From positions 156,517 through 220,516 of the forward strand of contig JAETNS010000003.1 in NCBI GenBank assembly GCA_021772015.1: DNA of 64,000 nt. The letters run 5' to 3'. The position numbers and the translations under genes were made by a program. The notes beneath the pieces were generated by a model that was not told the origin of the DNA, searched no databases, and was given only the letters and a program-made list of their open reading frames with translations. Origin of the DNA: Prevotellaceae bacterium. Its GTDB lineage: Bacteria; Bacteroidota; Bacteroidia; Bacteroidales; Muribaculaceae. Below are positions 56,606-64,000 of this stretch, one piece after another; the first letter of the stretch is position 1, and the number at the start of each line of letters is the position of its first letter.

Positions 56606-57249
56606 ATCTTCCAATCCTCTCCGCTGTAAGCGCTTTCCCAGAACATCCATTCCATGCGGGTCGCGGCGACATAGATCCGGGTCATAGCCTCACGGGTCTC
56701 TGCCGAGGCATTTTCTGCGAGTTGGTCGCATATCTCTATGGCCCTGTCGTTTGATTTGTCGAACCACGGGTTGTCGTAAGTGTCGATCCATTTCTGATAT
56801 GGATTCCCCTCCGCGCTGTTGGCCTTTATATGTCTGCCAACCTCGTGGTAAACCCAGAAACATGGCAGTATGGCTGCCGCCGCCACCTCCACCGGGGCGG
56901 TTGTCTGGGCGGAGAGCAGCGAGCAATAAAGCAGACAGGCCGGACTTTTGGTCACCCGGTTCATGTCTGTGTCAGCGAGATAAGAGCGATGCATCTCCTC
57001 CTCGACGGCTACACCGTCTTTTGCAAAGTCAAGAAACGACGCTACCTGATCCATTTTCGGCAATCGGGAGGCTATGTTTGCCAGTACCCGCGAATAGTTC
57101 TCGATATATAGGGCATCCTGCCGCAGATATCGATTGAAAGTTTCCCGGTCGAGAGTGCCGGCGCATAATTCCTTTATGAAAGGAAGTTCAAGAATCTTGT
57201 TGTAGACCGGCAATGCGGCTTGCCAGGCCATTTCACTCCATTTAGCCAT
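56602..57249 (-). CDS. tenA: TenA-family thiaminase II (pyrimidine salvage)
   Basis: Hydrolyses aminopyrimidine breakdown products of thiamine to HMP, which ThiD then uses. It is 215 residues of all-helical TenA fold. The catalytic cysteine region is AAAILPCFWVYHEVG, and the C-terminal acidic site is RMEWMFWESAY. The N-terminal DRETFNRYLRQDALYIENYS is typical. It lies between thiF and thiD. With no thiC in the operon, this gene may be the main local route to pyrimidine. Confidence 0.94.
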   Translation of the reverse strand: MAKWSEMAWQAALPVYNKILELPFIKELCAGTLDRETFNRYLRQDALYIENYSRVLANIASRLPKMDQVASFLDFAKDGVAVEEEMHRSYLADTDMNRVTKSPACLLYCSLLSAQTTAPVEVAAAAILPCFWVYHEVGRHIKANSAEGNPYQKWIDTYDNPWFDKSNDRAIEICDQLAENASAETREAMTRIYVAATRMEWMFWESAYSGEDWKI

Positions 57250-57272
57250 ATGTCAGATTGTTAAGTAACTGG

Positions 57273-57989
57273 TCAAAATTCGATTATCGAGGTTGTCATT
57301 GAAAGCAGATCTATGGTGAACAGTCTTCCGTCAAGCGGCTCGCCGCTCCCGGTCAAGACCTTAAGTGCTTCCGATGCTTCCAACGCCCCGATTGTGCCGG
57401 GAACCGGACCGATCACCCCGGCGGTTGTATGAGGAAGCGAACAGAGTATTTCCCGGTCCGGATAAAGGTCGGTGTAACGTCTGCCCCTCCGGTGGTTCAT
57501 TACCGCGATCTGGCCGTGAAATTCCCCGATAGATCCATATATCCAAGGGATGTAAAGACGCGCGCAAGTGTCATCAATCAGGTATCTTGTCGGGAAATTG
57601 TCGGTGCAGTCAACCACCAGGTCATATTCTCTGATGATTTTTTCCGCGTTTTCAAGGGTAAGGCCGTCAGGGTATATGTCGAAACGTATGCCGGGTGATT
57701 GTGACCGAAGCCTCGCGGCTGCCCGCACGGCTTTAGGATGCCCGACCTCTTCCTCCGTGTAAAGCACTTGCCGCTGGAGGTTTGACAAAGATACCCGGTC
57801 GGCGTCACACAGGCCTATCCGTCCTACTCCGGCTACTGTCAGATAGGTCACGGTTGCGGATCCCAGACCTCCGATTCCGACAACCAGAACAGACGAATCG
57901 AGGAGCTTGCGTTGCCCCTCTTCTCCTATTTGCGGAAGCATCGTCTGGCGCGAATATCGCAGGCGGTCTTTTTCAGTCAGAATATTCAT
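57273..57989 (-). CDS. thiF: ThiF/MoeB/HesA-family adenylyltransferase, zinc and active-site Cys positions altered
   Basis: Adenylates the C-terminal glycine of ThiS. It is 238 residues. The nucleotide site is VLVVGIGGLGSATVTYLTVA, with LSNLQRQVLY and DCTDNFPTRYLIDD following. In E. coli ThiF the zinc cysteines lie in CYRCLWP and a C-terminal CPVC, and Cys184 in NCRTAG. Here the matching stretches read RYTDLYP, SLPHTTAG, and an end before any CPVC, so all of these cysteines are missing. Sulfur transfer may therefore go by another route. It lies 32 bases downstream of thiH. Confidence 0.88.
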   Translation of the reverse strand: MNILTEKDRLRYSRQTMLPQIGEEGQRKLLDSSVLVVGIGGLGSATVTYLTVAGVGRIGLCDADRVSLSNLQRQVLYTEEEVGHPKAVRAAARLRSQSPGIRFDIYPDGLTLENAEKIIREYDLVVDCTDNFPTRYLIDDTCARLYIPWIYGSIGEFHGQIAVMNHRRGRRYTDLYPDREILCSLPHTTAGVIGPVPGTIGALEASEALKVLTGSGEPLDGRLFTIDLLSMTTSIIEF

Positions 57990-58021
57990 GGGATTTGTTG
58001 ATTATTTTATTTGTCAGCGGA

Positions 58022-59131
58022 TCAGTCAAAGACCTTGTCCCAGTCTTTCCAGACCGCCTCATAGCCATGAGACCGGATCGCGCTCTCAACATCCCTCGGG
58101 GAACGCTCGTCGCTGACTGCGAATTGTTCGAGAGCCTGCGGATATGTGTGGTAGCCTCCGGGATCGGTCTTGCTTCCCGCACTCATCGATGTCACTCCAA
58201 GCGACAGCATGTTATCGCGCAGGGCGGGAGCTTCGCGGGTGGAATATGATATGTCGACATCATTGTCGAAGATGCGGAATGCAAAGGTCAGCTGGGCCAG
58301 CTCCCGGTCGGTCATCACCACATTGGGCTGAAATCCGCTCTCCGACGGACGCATACGTGGGAAATTGACACTGAATCGGGTTTGCCAGTAACGCTTGCGG
58401 AGATACTTGAGGTGGCGTGCCATCATAGTGACATCGGTGCGCCAGTCCTCCAGCCCGATCAGCACTCCCATCCCGATCTTGTGCACTCCGGCTTGTCCCA
58501 TACGGTCATACCCGTTAAGCCTCCACTCGAAGTTGGATTTCATTCCGGCAGGATGATAGACCTTGTATCGGTCGCGGTTGTAGGTCTCCTGGAAGCATAC
58601 CACTCCGTTCAGTCCCGACCGGGTCAGGCGCAGGTAATCTTCCGAAGGCAGTGGCATCACCTCTATAGTCAGGTTGTTGAAATATGGGCGGCAGATTCTC
58701 AACGCCTGCTCCAGATAATCGGTCCCGGCAAGTTTTGGATGCTCCCCGGTAACTATCAGAAGATTCTCGAAAGGCCCCAGTTCCCTGATAGCCTTGCATT
58801 CCGCCTCTATCTGTTGAGGGGTAAGGACGACCCTCGGTATAAGATTGTGACGGTTGAATCCGCAGTAGACACAAGAGTTGGTGCAGGCGTTGGTGATGTA
58901 AAGCGGGATATACATCGAAATTGTCTTGCCGAAACGACGTAAGGTCAGCTGCCGGCTCAGACATGCCATCTCTTCAAGATAGGGAGCAGCGGCGGGAGAC
59001 ACCAGAGCCATGAAGTCATTGATGTCGGGGTGCTTTCTGCCGAGGGCTGCTTCAACATCCGAGGCGGTCTTTGACATTATCTCGGAGGTGGTCTGCGTCC
59101 AATCGTATTGTTTTAATTCTTCAGAAAACAT
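58022..59131 (-). CDS. thiH: 2-iminoacetate synthase (radical SAM)
   Basis: Cleaves tyrosine to dehydroglycine for thiazole synthesis, the anaerobic alternative to ThiO. The frame extends to 59197, but the ATG at 59131 (MFSEELKQYDW) matches the family start and gives 369 residues. The radical SAM cluster is CTNSCVYCGF (C-x3-C-x2-C). Further motifs are LIVTGEHPKLAGTDYLEQAL and VCFQETYNRDRYKVYHPAG. In many Bacteroidales thiC sits directly before thiH; here only 58 bases separate it from thiG. Confidence 0.95.
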   Translation of the reverse strand: MFSEELKQYDWTQTTSEIMSKTASDVEAALGRKHPDINDFMALVSPAAAPYLEEMACLSRQLTLRRFGKTISMYIPLYITNACTNSCVYCGFNRHNLIPRVVLTPQQIEAECKAIRELGPFENLLIVTGEHPKLAGTDYLEQALRICRPYFNNLTIEVMPLPSEDYLRLTRSGLNGVVCFQETYNRDRYKVYHPAGMKSNFEWRLNGYDRMGQAGVHKIGMGVLIGLEDWRTDVTMMARHLKYLRKRYWQTRFSVNFPRMRPSESGFQPNVVMTDRELAQLTFAFRIFDNDVDISYSTREAPALRDNMLSLGVTSMSAGSKTDPGGYHTYPQALEQFAVSDERSPRDVESAIRSHGYEAVWKDWDKVFD

Positions 59132-59189
59132 TTCAGAGCTATGATTTCGATTGCTTGAAGACGGTAGATGTTTTTTGATCAAGCTGTTA

Positions 59190-59957
59190 TCAGTCAAGGA
59201 AAGATGTCAGCGGACTGCTCGCGACGGCCCTCCGGCTTCGTGCTCCCAGACCGGCTTCATATGCCTCGCGGCCTGCTTCCACCCCCTTGGCGAAAGCACG
59301 TGCCATGCTGACAGGATCACCTGCGACGGCGATCGCGGTGTTGACCAACACCGCGTCCGCGCCCATCTCCATCGCCTCTGTGGCATGGGAGGGGGCTCCC
59401 AGGCCTGCGTCAACGACCACCGGCACGCAGCTCTCTTCGATTATGATCTCGATCAAGTCGCGGGTGACTATCCCCTTGTTTGTGCCGATCGGTGCGCCCA
59501 AAGGCATGACGGCAGCTGTCCCGGCATCTTCAAGAAGTTTGCAGAGGACAGGGTCGGCCTGGATATAAGGAAGCACGACAAAACCCATCTTCGCGAGTTC
59601 TTCGGTCGCCTTAAGTGTCTCGATCGGGTCGGGAAGCAGGTACTTCGGATCGGGATGTATCTCAAGTTTTATGAAATCGGTCTCGAAAGCCTCGCGGGCG
59701 AGCTGAGCGGCCAAGACCGCTTCCTTCGCGTTGCGGGTGCCGGAAGTGTTCGGCAGCAGGCAAATGTGATCTGCTTTCACATGGCTTAGCAGGTCATCGG
59801 CGGGATTCGACATGTCGACCCTCTTCAGGGCTACGGTCACCATTTCTGTTCCTGACGCGAGAATCGCCTCCCTCATGATGGTGTTTGACTGGAACTTTCC
59901 CGTTCCTACGAAGAGGCGTGATCTGAATTCGCGCCCTCCAAGTATCAATGGCTTCAT
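59190..59957 (-). CDS. thiG: Thiazole synthase
   Basis: Forms the thiazole phosphate from DXP, dehydroglycine and ThiS thiocarboxylate. From the ATG at 59957 (overlapping the thiE stop, ATGA) it is 255 residues; a longer frame to 60002 is less likely. The Schiff-base lysine lies in [17 protein letters not shown]. Phosphate-site glycine motifs are [13 protein letters not shown] and [14 protein letters not shown]. Confidence 0.96.
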   Translation of the reverse strand: MKPLILGGREFRSRLFVGTGKFQSNTIMREAILASGTEMVTVALKRVDMSNPADDLLSHVKADHICLLPNTSGTRNAKEAVLAAQLAREAFETDFIKLEIHPDPKYLLPDPIETLKATEELAKMGFVVLPYIQADPVLCKLLEDAGTAAVMPLGAPIGTNKGIVTRDLIEIIIEESCVPVVVDAGLGAPSHATEAMEMGADAVLVNTAIAVAGDPVSMARAFAKGVEAGREAYEAGLGARSRRAVASSPLTSFLD

Positions 59958-60640
59958 ATTTTGTTTTGTTGTTGGGTTGACGTTATTATTGCAGAGACCC
60001 ACCTGGCGGTCTCTTCACCGGGATTGTCGGCATTTATTATCGATCCGCTTACGGCTATGCCGTCTACTCCGGTGGGGAAGAGCGCGTCTATGTCGTCGTA
60101 TCTTATTCCTCCGATCGCCACAACGGGGAGGTTTATCCCTTCCCGGCGGCATTCAGAAAGGATCGATTTGTAGCCGTCAAGGCCAAGCACCGGACTAAGA
60201 TTGCGCTTCGTTGTGGTGAAGCGGAATGGCCCCAGTCCGATATAATCCGCCCCCAGCGATACCGCCTGTCTGATATCGTCGAGGCAGTTTGCCGTGGATC
60301 CGATTATCTTCCCCTCTCCAAGCATTTCACGCGCTTTGTCAGGGGGGATATCGTTTTTCCCGAGGTGTACGCCATCCGCTCCGGCAGCTTCGACCAGTTC
60401 GGCATGGTCATCGAGGATGAAAACAGCGTGACAGTCGTGACATAGAGGCCGGATCAGTCGCGCCGCCTCAAGAATCTCTTCGTCAGGGGACTCCTTCATA
60501 CGTAACTGTACCCACTTGCATCCTCCGCGTAATGCCGATACGGCTCCGTCTACAGTCGAGGCGATGTTGTTTCCGTTGGTGATAAACTGTAATCGGAAAT
60601 CATCATACCAGGGAATAGTATGTCCGGAACTTCTTTTCAT
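59954..60640 (-). CDS. thiE: Thiamine phosphate synthase
   Basis: Joins HMP-PP and thiazole phosphate to thiamine phosphate. It is 228 residues. The canonical active-site pieces are all present: [48 protein letters not shown] and LPVVAIGGI. This is the true synthase of the two ThiE-like genes here. It overlaps both neighbours by four bases. Confidence 0.96.
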   Translation of the reverse strand: MKRSSGHTIPWYDDFRLQFITNGNNIASTVDGAVSALRGGCKWVQLRMKESPDEEILEAARLIRPLCHDCHAVFILDDHAELVEAAGADGVHLGKNDIPPDKAREMLGEGKIIGSTANCLDDIRQAVSLGADYIGLGPFRFTTTKRNLSPVLGLDGYKSILSECRREGINLPVVAIGGIRYDDIDALFPTGVDGIAVSGSIINADNPGEETARWVSAIITSTQQQNKI

Positions 60641-61227
60641 AGATAATTCTTTAGCTTATTTAGAAAATCGGTTATGTCAGGAACGCTCCATGCAGCTCCA
60701 AGTATCGCAGCTCCCTTGAATCCGGCCTCTTTGAGCAGAGGGATCTTTTCAGGGGTCACGCCTGACAGGGCGAACACCTTCCCGTCAAGGAGTCCTTCTG
60801 TTGCGAGTTGCCGGCAATCATCGGATGTTATCCTCCCTTTATACCCTGTTTTCGACACACTGTCGAAAACAGGACTTAGGAAACAATAATCGGTGGATAG
60901 CTCCCTTATGGCGCGGTTGACATCCTGTATGGAGTGGCATGAACAGCTTGTCAGTCCATGTGAAAATCCGTAAGGGACTTCGGGATGTCGCGAATTGAGG
61001 TGGATTCCTCCGATGCCATATTCTTTCGCGAGATTGAAATGATCGTGGAGGCTTATGGCGGAGCGGTATTCGTCGGGAACAGATTCTATCAGAAGTCTTG
61101 TACGGGTCTCGTCGAGCGACGGCTTGCGCAGATGTACACGGTGGATCAGTCCGCTGTCGAGCAGCTTTATGATTGACCCGGTTTCATTCGCGACATGGTC
61201 GGGGGATGTTATGATGATTATTTTCAT
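60637..61227 (-). CDS. TenI/ThiE-like paralogue
   Basis: 196 residues from the ATG at 61227 (overlapping the thiS stop); the longer frame to 61290 runs into thiS. It shares the ThiE barrel order (HRVHLRKPSLDE, GGIHLNSRHPEVP, SCHSIQDVNRA, YCFLSPVFDSVSKTGYKG) but lacks the VAIGG motif, reading VFALSGVTPEKI instead, and the pyrophosphate loop differs. It is therefore unlikely to be a second full synthase. TenI, a thiazole tautomerase in Bacillus, is the closest functional idea and would fit next to thiS and thiG. Confidence 0.82.
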   Translation of the reverse strand: MKIIIITSPDHVANETGSIIKLLDSGLIHRVHLRKPSLDETRTRLLIESVPDEYRSAISLHDHFNLAKEYGIGGIHLNSRHPEVPYGFSHGLTSCSCHSIQDVNRAIRELSTDYCFLSPVFDSVSKTGYKGRITSDDCRQLATEGLLDGKVFALSGVTPEKIPLLKEAGFKGAAILGAAWSVPDITDFLNKLKNYL

Positions 61228-61424
61228 CCTCCGCAGACCGCGCTGATGACAGTTATCTCCATCCCGTCGGAGAGCAGGGTGGTCTCCCACTCACCCCGTC
61301 TTACGACTTTGCCGTTTATTGCTACCGCGATTCCTGTCATCGTCATATTGTTGTCCCTTATCAATTCAGCAAGGGTAGTGTCCTTGGCAATTTCAGATTC
61401 CTTTTTGTTGATGATAATTTTCAT
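61224..61424 (-). CDS. thiS: Sulfur carrier protein ThiS
   Basis: 66-residue beta-grasp protein ending in the required Gly-Gly (ISAVCGG), which is activated by ThiF and carries the thiocarboxylate sulfur to ThiG. MKIIINKKESEI and GIAVAINGKVVRRGEW are typical. It is the first gene of the operon, 120 bases after the TPP riboswitch. Confidence 0.95.
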   Translation of the reverse strand: MKIIINKKESEIAKDTTLAELIRDNNMTMTGIAVAINGKVVRRGEWETTLLSDGMEITVISAVCGG

Positions 61425-61544
61425 ATGGATATGAAGTTAGAGTCAAAACCAAACCGGGGTGGGGGTTCTGACGGCAAGTCAATCAACATGTAAACTATCA
61501 GGAAATTTGTCTGGCAGGCCGGTGATCGGCGAGCGGGAAAAGAT

Positions 61545-61622
61545 GACAAGTCCTTCCGGCGGTATTGACCGCGTCAAGTTCACAGGGTATAATCTCAGCC
61601 ATGCAGGGGCACCCCTCTTGTC
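61545..61622 (-). promoter_or_regulatory. TPP riboswitch (THI element)
   Basis: On the minus strand, P1 is GACAAG (61617-61622) with CTTGTC (61545-61550). Inside are GGGGTGCC, the conserved pyrimidine-sensing GGCTGAGA, ACCCTGTGAACTTGA and a pyrophosphate arm GCGGTCAATACCGC. Binding of TPP should repress the thi operon. No U-run terminator is evident between it and thiS, so control may be at ribosome access or by another terminator form. Confidence 0.95.
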
Positions 61623-61669
61623 TGAAGACTCTCCGACGACCCGTTTGTCTCGTCAGAGATTCTTCACCG

Positions 61670-61700
61670 CAAATTTAATGAACTTTCTCCAATCTCCAAA
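61670..61700 (-). promoter_or_regulatory. Promoter of the thi operon
   Basis: TTTG (61697-61700) and TAAATTTG (61670-61677) on the minus strand are 19 bases apart. The transcript would begin about 40 bases upstream of riboswitch P1. Confidence 0.82.
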
Positions 61701-61722
61701 AAAATATTTCCCAATCTCCATT

Positions 61723-61847
61723 CTCTCGCAGATTACGCAGATTACGCAGATAAAGGTTGTTATGCTTCCATATGTACCCGTGGATCAGCCGGGGTTTATT
61801 ATGCAGTAAGAATGTTAGCGGCCATTGATCCGTGTAATCTGCGAGAG
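61723..61847. repeat. Inverted repeat with internal 9-bp tandem units
   Basis: CTCTCGCAGATTAC (61723-61736) and GTAATCTGCGAGAG (61834-61847) are perfect 14-bp inverted repeats about 97 bases apart. The left arm continues as 2.7 copies of GCAGATTAC (61728-61751). The piece between holds no gene. It lies in the 554-base gap between divergent thiS and the C10 protease gene, which also holds the riboswitch and two promoters. It looks like a dispersed intergenic repeat. Confidence 0.7.
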
Positions 61848-61890
61848 AAATAAAAAAATAACGCATGTAATCAAATTGTAACTGAAAAAG

Positions 61891-61921
61891 TTTGCAAATT
61901 TGTTTAAAAACTTTAACTTTG
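61891..61921 (+). promoter_or_regulatory. Promoter of the C10 protease gene
   Basis: TTTG at 61891-61894 and TAACTTTG at 61914-61921, 19 bases apart. The position, inside the longest open frame, shows that translation starts downstream, at 61979. Confidence 0.85.
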
Positions 61922-61978
61922 CGACATGAGGTCACTACACTCCGTGTGGCCCCAATCAGTAACCAACATAGCAATCAC

Positions 61979-63526
61979 ATGAAACGTAAACCAATCAGCA
62001 ACCTCCGGCAATTTCTCTTTGCTATGGTGCTACCGGCAACAGCTATTGCCGCGGGCCTCCTCTCATGCGAGGAGAACGCTCCCGGTATGCCGGAAGAAAG
62101 GCCGACCGAGAAAACAACATCTCGTAATCCTCTGATGCGCTCTCCGCAGGAGGCCATAGACATAGCCCAACGTGCCTATGAGGAATTTTATGGCGACGCT
62201 ACCCCTGAGTCACGCTCATCGCGTGGACGCTCGGTGGTCGACTGCAGTCGTCCTGTCGAGATCGTCCGCGGTCCCGCTTCACGGTCGAGCGGTTCCGACA
62301 CACTGCTTTATGTCGTGAACTTTGAGGATGACCAAGGTTTCGCGGTTATCGCAGCTACCCGCGCCGTCGACGAACTCCTCGCCGTTACCTCCCAAGGCCA
62401 CTACTATCCCGAATCCGATCCCGACGCGGAGTCCGTTCCGGCTTTTGACATGTGGATGGAAACAGCTCGTGAATATGTCGCGTCGTTGCCTCCGACACCT
62501 GTTGATACCGCGACTTTAGGTGGAAAAATCGATGGTATTGATTCTCTCCTAATAATAAAACGTGATACCTTGCCGCTTGGTCCGGGGATTGATCCTCCCT
62601 CAATAAATCCACCTATAATAATTATTGGCCCGAAAGATCCGGGAAAGGATGATCCCGATGACCCTGATGATCCCGGTTTGGGACTGCTTCAGCAAAGAGA
62701 GTGGAATGAGACAATCTCTAAATTTATTCTTCCACCCCAAGTTCAGCATCTATGGGGGCAAGGCTACGGTAATAAAGAAAATATTTCTGCATCCAATTGT
62801 GAAGGCTACTACTTTTACAATGGTGTATGCGGCTGTGCTACAACAGCATTGGCTCAAGTTTGTGTGACATATAGATATCCAGATTGGCTTTACAAGATCA
62901 GACCGGGGGTAGGACAGATATACCATTTTGATTGGAATGAAATATCTCATCATAAAATGTGGACCTCTAATAAGGATTACCATTTGGCTCAGAATCCGGA
63001 CTGGCGTTGTAATGAGTCCAACGTGACCATTGCCCATGATATGGTGGCGACTCTATGTCGGATCATTGGAGACTATGGAGAAGCTTCGTACTTGGATCAA
63101 TTGAATACCGGAATGACGAGTGAAGGAATTCTTAAAGCCGCTATTCAGATATTCGGATCAAAGAATGTCTCTACACAATGGTATGACATGTCTGATAAGA
63201 CAAGGATTTATGAAAACGAGATCCTGGTGGTTACTGGAAAGCCTCTGGGTACGGAAGGCTTTGGTCATGCATGGGTGTGTGATGGCAACAAACATATTGA
63301 GTACATACATTATTATGCTACTTCAGAGGCTCCTACTCCAGAAAACCCAATGCAGATGTGGAGAATTCAGAGTGCAGAGAAAGGGAGATCCAGCTTGCAT
63401 CATTTTAACTGGGGATGGGACGGAAATAAGAATGGATGGTATGTGGCATTCCAGCCCATCCTTAAGAAAAGTAATAAGGGCTATAAAGACCTGAAATATA
63501 TAAAAATAACAAAACCAAACAGATAA
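61979..63526 (+). CDS. C10-family (streptopain-like) cysteine protease lipoprotein
   Basis: 515 residues from the ATG at 61979; an upstream in-frame start (61892) precedes the promoter -7 box and is rejected. The lipobox is LLSC (Cys30). A Spi-like propeptide follows (about 50-170; NFEDDQGFAVIAATRAVDEL), then an acidic Pro/Asp linker (about 215-237) and the catalytic domain. The catalytic Cys286 lies in CGCATTALAQV, His430 in FGHAWVCDG, and the C-terminal NWGWDGNKNGWY is typical. C10 enzymes include SpeB and the Bacteroides fragilis Bfp proteases. GC falls from about 53% in the propeptide to about 37% in the catalytic part. Confidence 0.92.
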   Translation: MKRKPISNLRQFLFAMVLPATAIAAGLLSCEENAPGMPEERPTEKTTSRNPLMRSPQEAIDIAQRAYEEFYGDATPESRSSRGRSVVDCSRPVEIVRGPASRSSGSDTLLYVVNFEDDQGFAVIAATRAVDELLAVTSQGHYYPESDPDAESVPAFDMWMETAREYVASLPPTPVDTATLGGKIDGIDSLLIIKRDTLPLGPGIDPPSINPPIIIIGPKDPGKDDPDDPDDPGLGLLQQREWNETISKFILPPQVQHLWGQGYGNKENISASNCEGYYFYNGVCGCATTALAQVCVTYRYPDWLYKIRPGVGQIYHFDWNEISHHKMWTSNKDYHLAQNPDWRCNESNVTIAHDMVATLCRIIGDYGEASYLDQLNTGMTSEGILKAAIQIFGSKNVSTQWYDMSDKTRIYENEILVVTGKPLGTEGFGHAWVCDGNKHIEYIHYYATSEAPTPENPMQMWRIQSAEKGRSSLHHFNWGWDGNKNGWYVAFQPILKKSNKGYKDLKYIKITKPNR

Positions 63527-63530
63527 GATT

Positions 63531-64000
63531 ATGGGAGCAAGAATTCTTTTCAAGATTCAATTGATATTTCTTTGCCTTGTTGCAGCCTCATGTGTTGGGG
63601 GGTGTTCCAATGAAGAACTTATAAGACCAACTCCTGTTCCACCTCCTCCTTTTGAGTTAGGAAGAACGAGACTCTCAATCAGTGCCGATGGAGAGTCCGG
63701 AGTCTTTGAAATGGATGAAAATTTCAAGGATGGAATTTTACCGCTGGCTTACATCAGCGTGGATGGCCCAGGTTATGCTTTGGGGCGAAGTGCCGATGAC
63801 AGACTGGTGAAAGAATATTTTCAGATATTCTGTACCCCGTCATTAAACGTGACAACTTTTTGGGAAGACCAAGGTTATACGGAGTTCCCTAATTCCGCTG
63901 AATTTGTAATTCCTTTTGAAGGAGCGTCATTCAAGTGTTACCAATCCCCTGTATCGGGTAAGATGGTAGTCGCTTATGATTTCCCGAAAAATGAATCGGG
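63531..64000 (+). CDS. Lipoprotein of unknown function, cut by window end
   Basis: The frame opens with ATG 4 bases after the protease stop and has no stop up to the window end (at least 156 residues). The signal peptide ends in a lipobox at Cys21 (VAASC) or Cys25. A Pro-rich spacer (RPTPVPPPPF) is followed by a beta-rich region, e.g. RTRLSISADGESGVFEM and SAEFVIPFEGASFKCY. It resembles no family I can name. Tight coupling to a C10 protease suggests a partner or inhibitor, as with Spi-like proteins of Bacteroides, but that is inference. It shares the AT-rich composition of the catalytic domain upstream. Confidence 0.75.
   Translation, partial: MGARILFKIQLIFLCLVAASCVGGCSNEELIRPTPVPPPPFELGRTRLSISADGESGVFEMDENFKDGILPLAYISVDGPGYALGRSADDRLVKEYFQIFCTPSLNVTTFWEDQGYTEFPNSAEFVIPFEGASFKCYQSPVSGKMVVAYDFPKNES

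Noticed and set aside
61728..61751. Short tandem repeats as a CRISPR array
   Set aside because: The units are 9 bp and contiguous with no spacers, and no cas genes are present.

Overview
The window comes from the chromosome of a gut-type Bacteroidales bacterium. The evidence is a SusC/SusD polysaccharide utilization locus (PUL), promoters of the Bacteroidetes type (TTTG, about 19-20 bases, TAnnTTTG), type IX-like C-terminal tails, a C10 protease and Bacteroidales-style operons. The fairly high GC of most genes and the gene content would suit Muribaculaceae better than Bacteroides, but that placement is inference. No CRISPR array, rRNA or prophage is seen.

Layout: (1) 1-7500: the nearly complete purL, then an etfB-etfA-acyl-CoA dehydrogenase operon closed by a strong terminator. 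(2) 7582-31748: a large alpha-glucan PUL. A SusR-type membrane regulator is followed by susC, susD, a four-module SusE-like lipoprotein, a GH27-like enzyme, a GH97 SusB-like enzyme, three more proteins built on the same SusE/F-like module (one of 1216 residues), a GH66 dextranase and a separately transcribed GH31. GH66 with GH31 and a SusR-like regulator points to dextran or other alpha-1,6-glucans. (3) 31885-34696: trkA-trkH potassium uptake. (4) 34768-38048: a self-contained three-gene cassette (DUF262 protein, ABC/AAA15-type ATPase, and a protein whose C-terminus looks RelE-like) with its own promoter, abutting tRNA-Arg(CCG). This is the best candidate for an undescribed defence or toxin system. 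(5) 38357-42507, minus strand: serC-serA-FdtA-like isomerase and rarA, separated by a 194-bp fold-back mobile element. (6) 42759-55613: a small membrane protein, a PstS-like lipoprotein, a TPR protein, a nitroreductase, an S8 protease, cdsA, purM, an MltF-like transglycosylase, a DUF3332 lipoprotein and a phosphohexomutase. (7) 55757-61700, minus strand: a thiamine operon (thiS, tenI-like, thiE, thiG, thiH, thiF, tenA, thiD) under a TPP riboswitch, with thiC absent. (8) 61891-64000: a C10 cysteine protease and a lipoprotein cut by the window end; base composition shifts inside the protease gene.

How they work together: in the PUL, surface lipoproteins and module-bearing proteins would bind alpha-glucan and GH66 (with perhaps the GH27-like enzyme) would cut it outside. 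SusCD would import the oligosaccharides, GH97 and GH31 would release glucose, and the SusR-like protein would sense the products. In the thi operon, ThiS/F/G/H make the thiazole, TenA/ThiD handle the salvaged pyrimidine and ThiE joins them, all repressed by TPP through the riboswitch.
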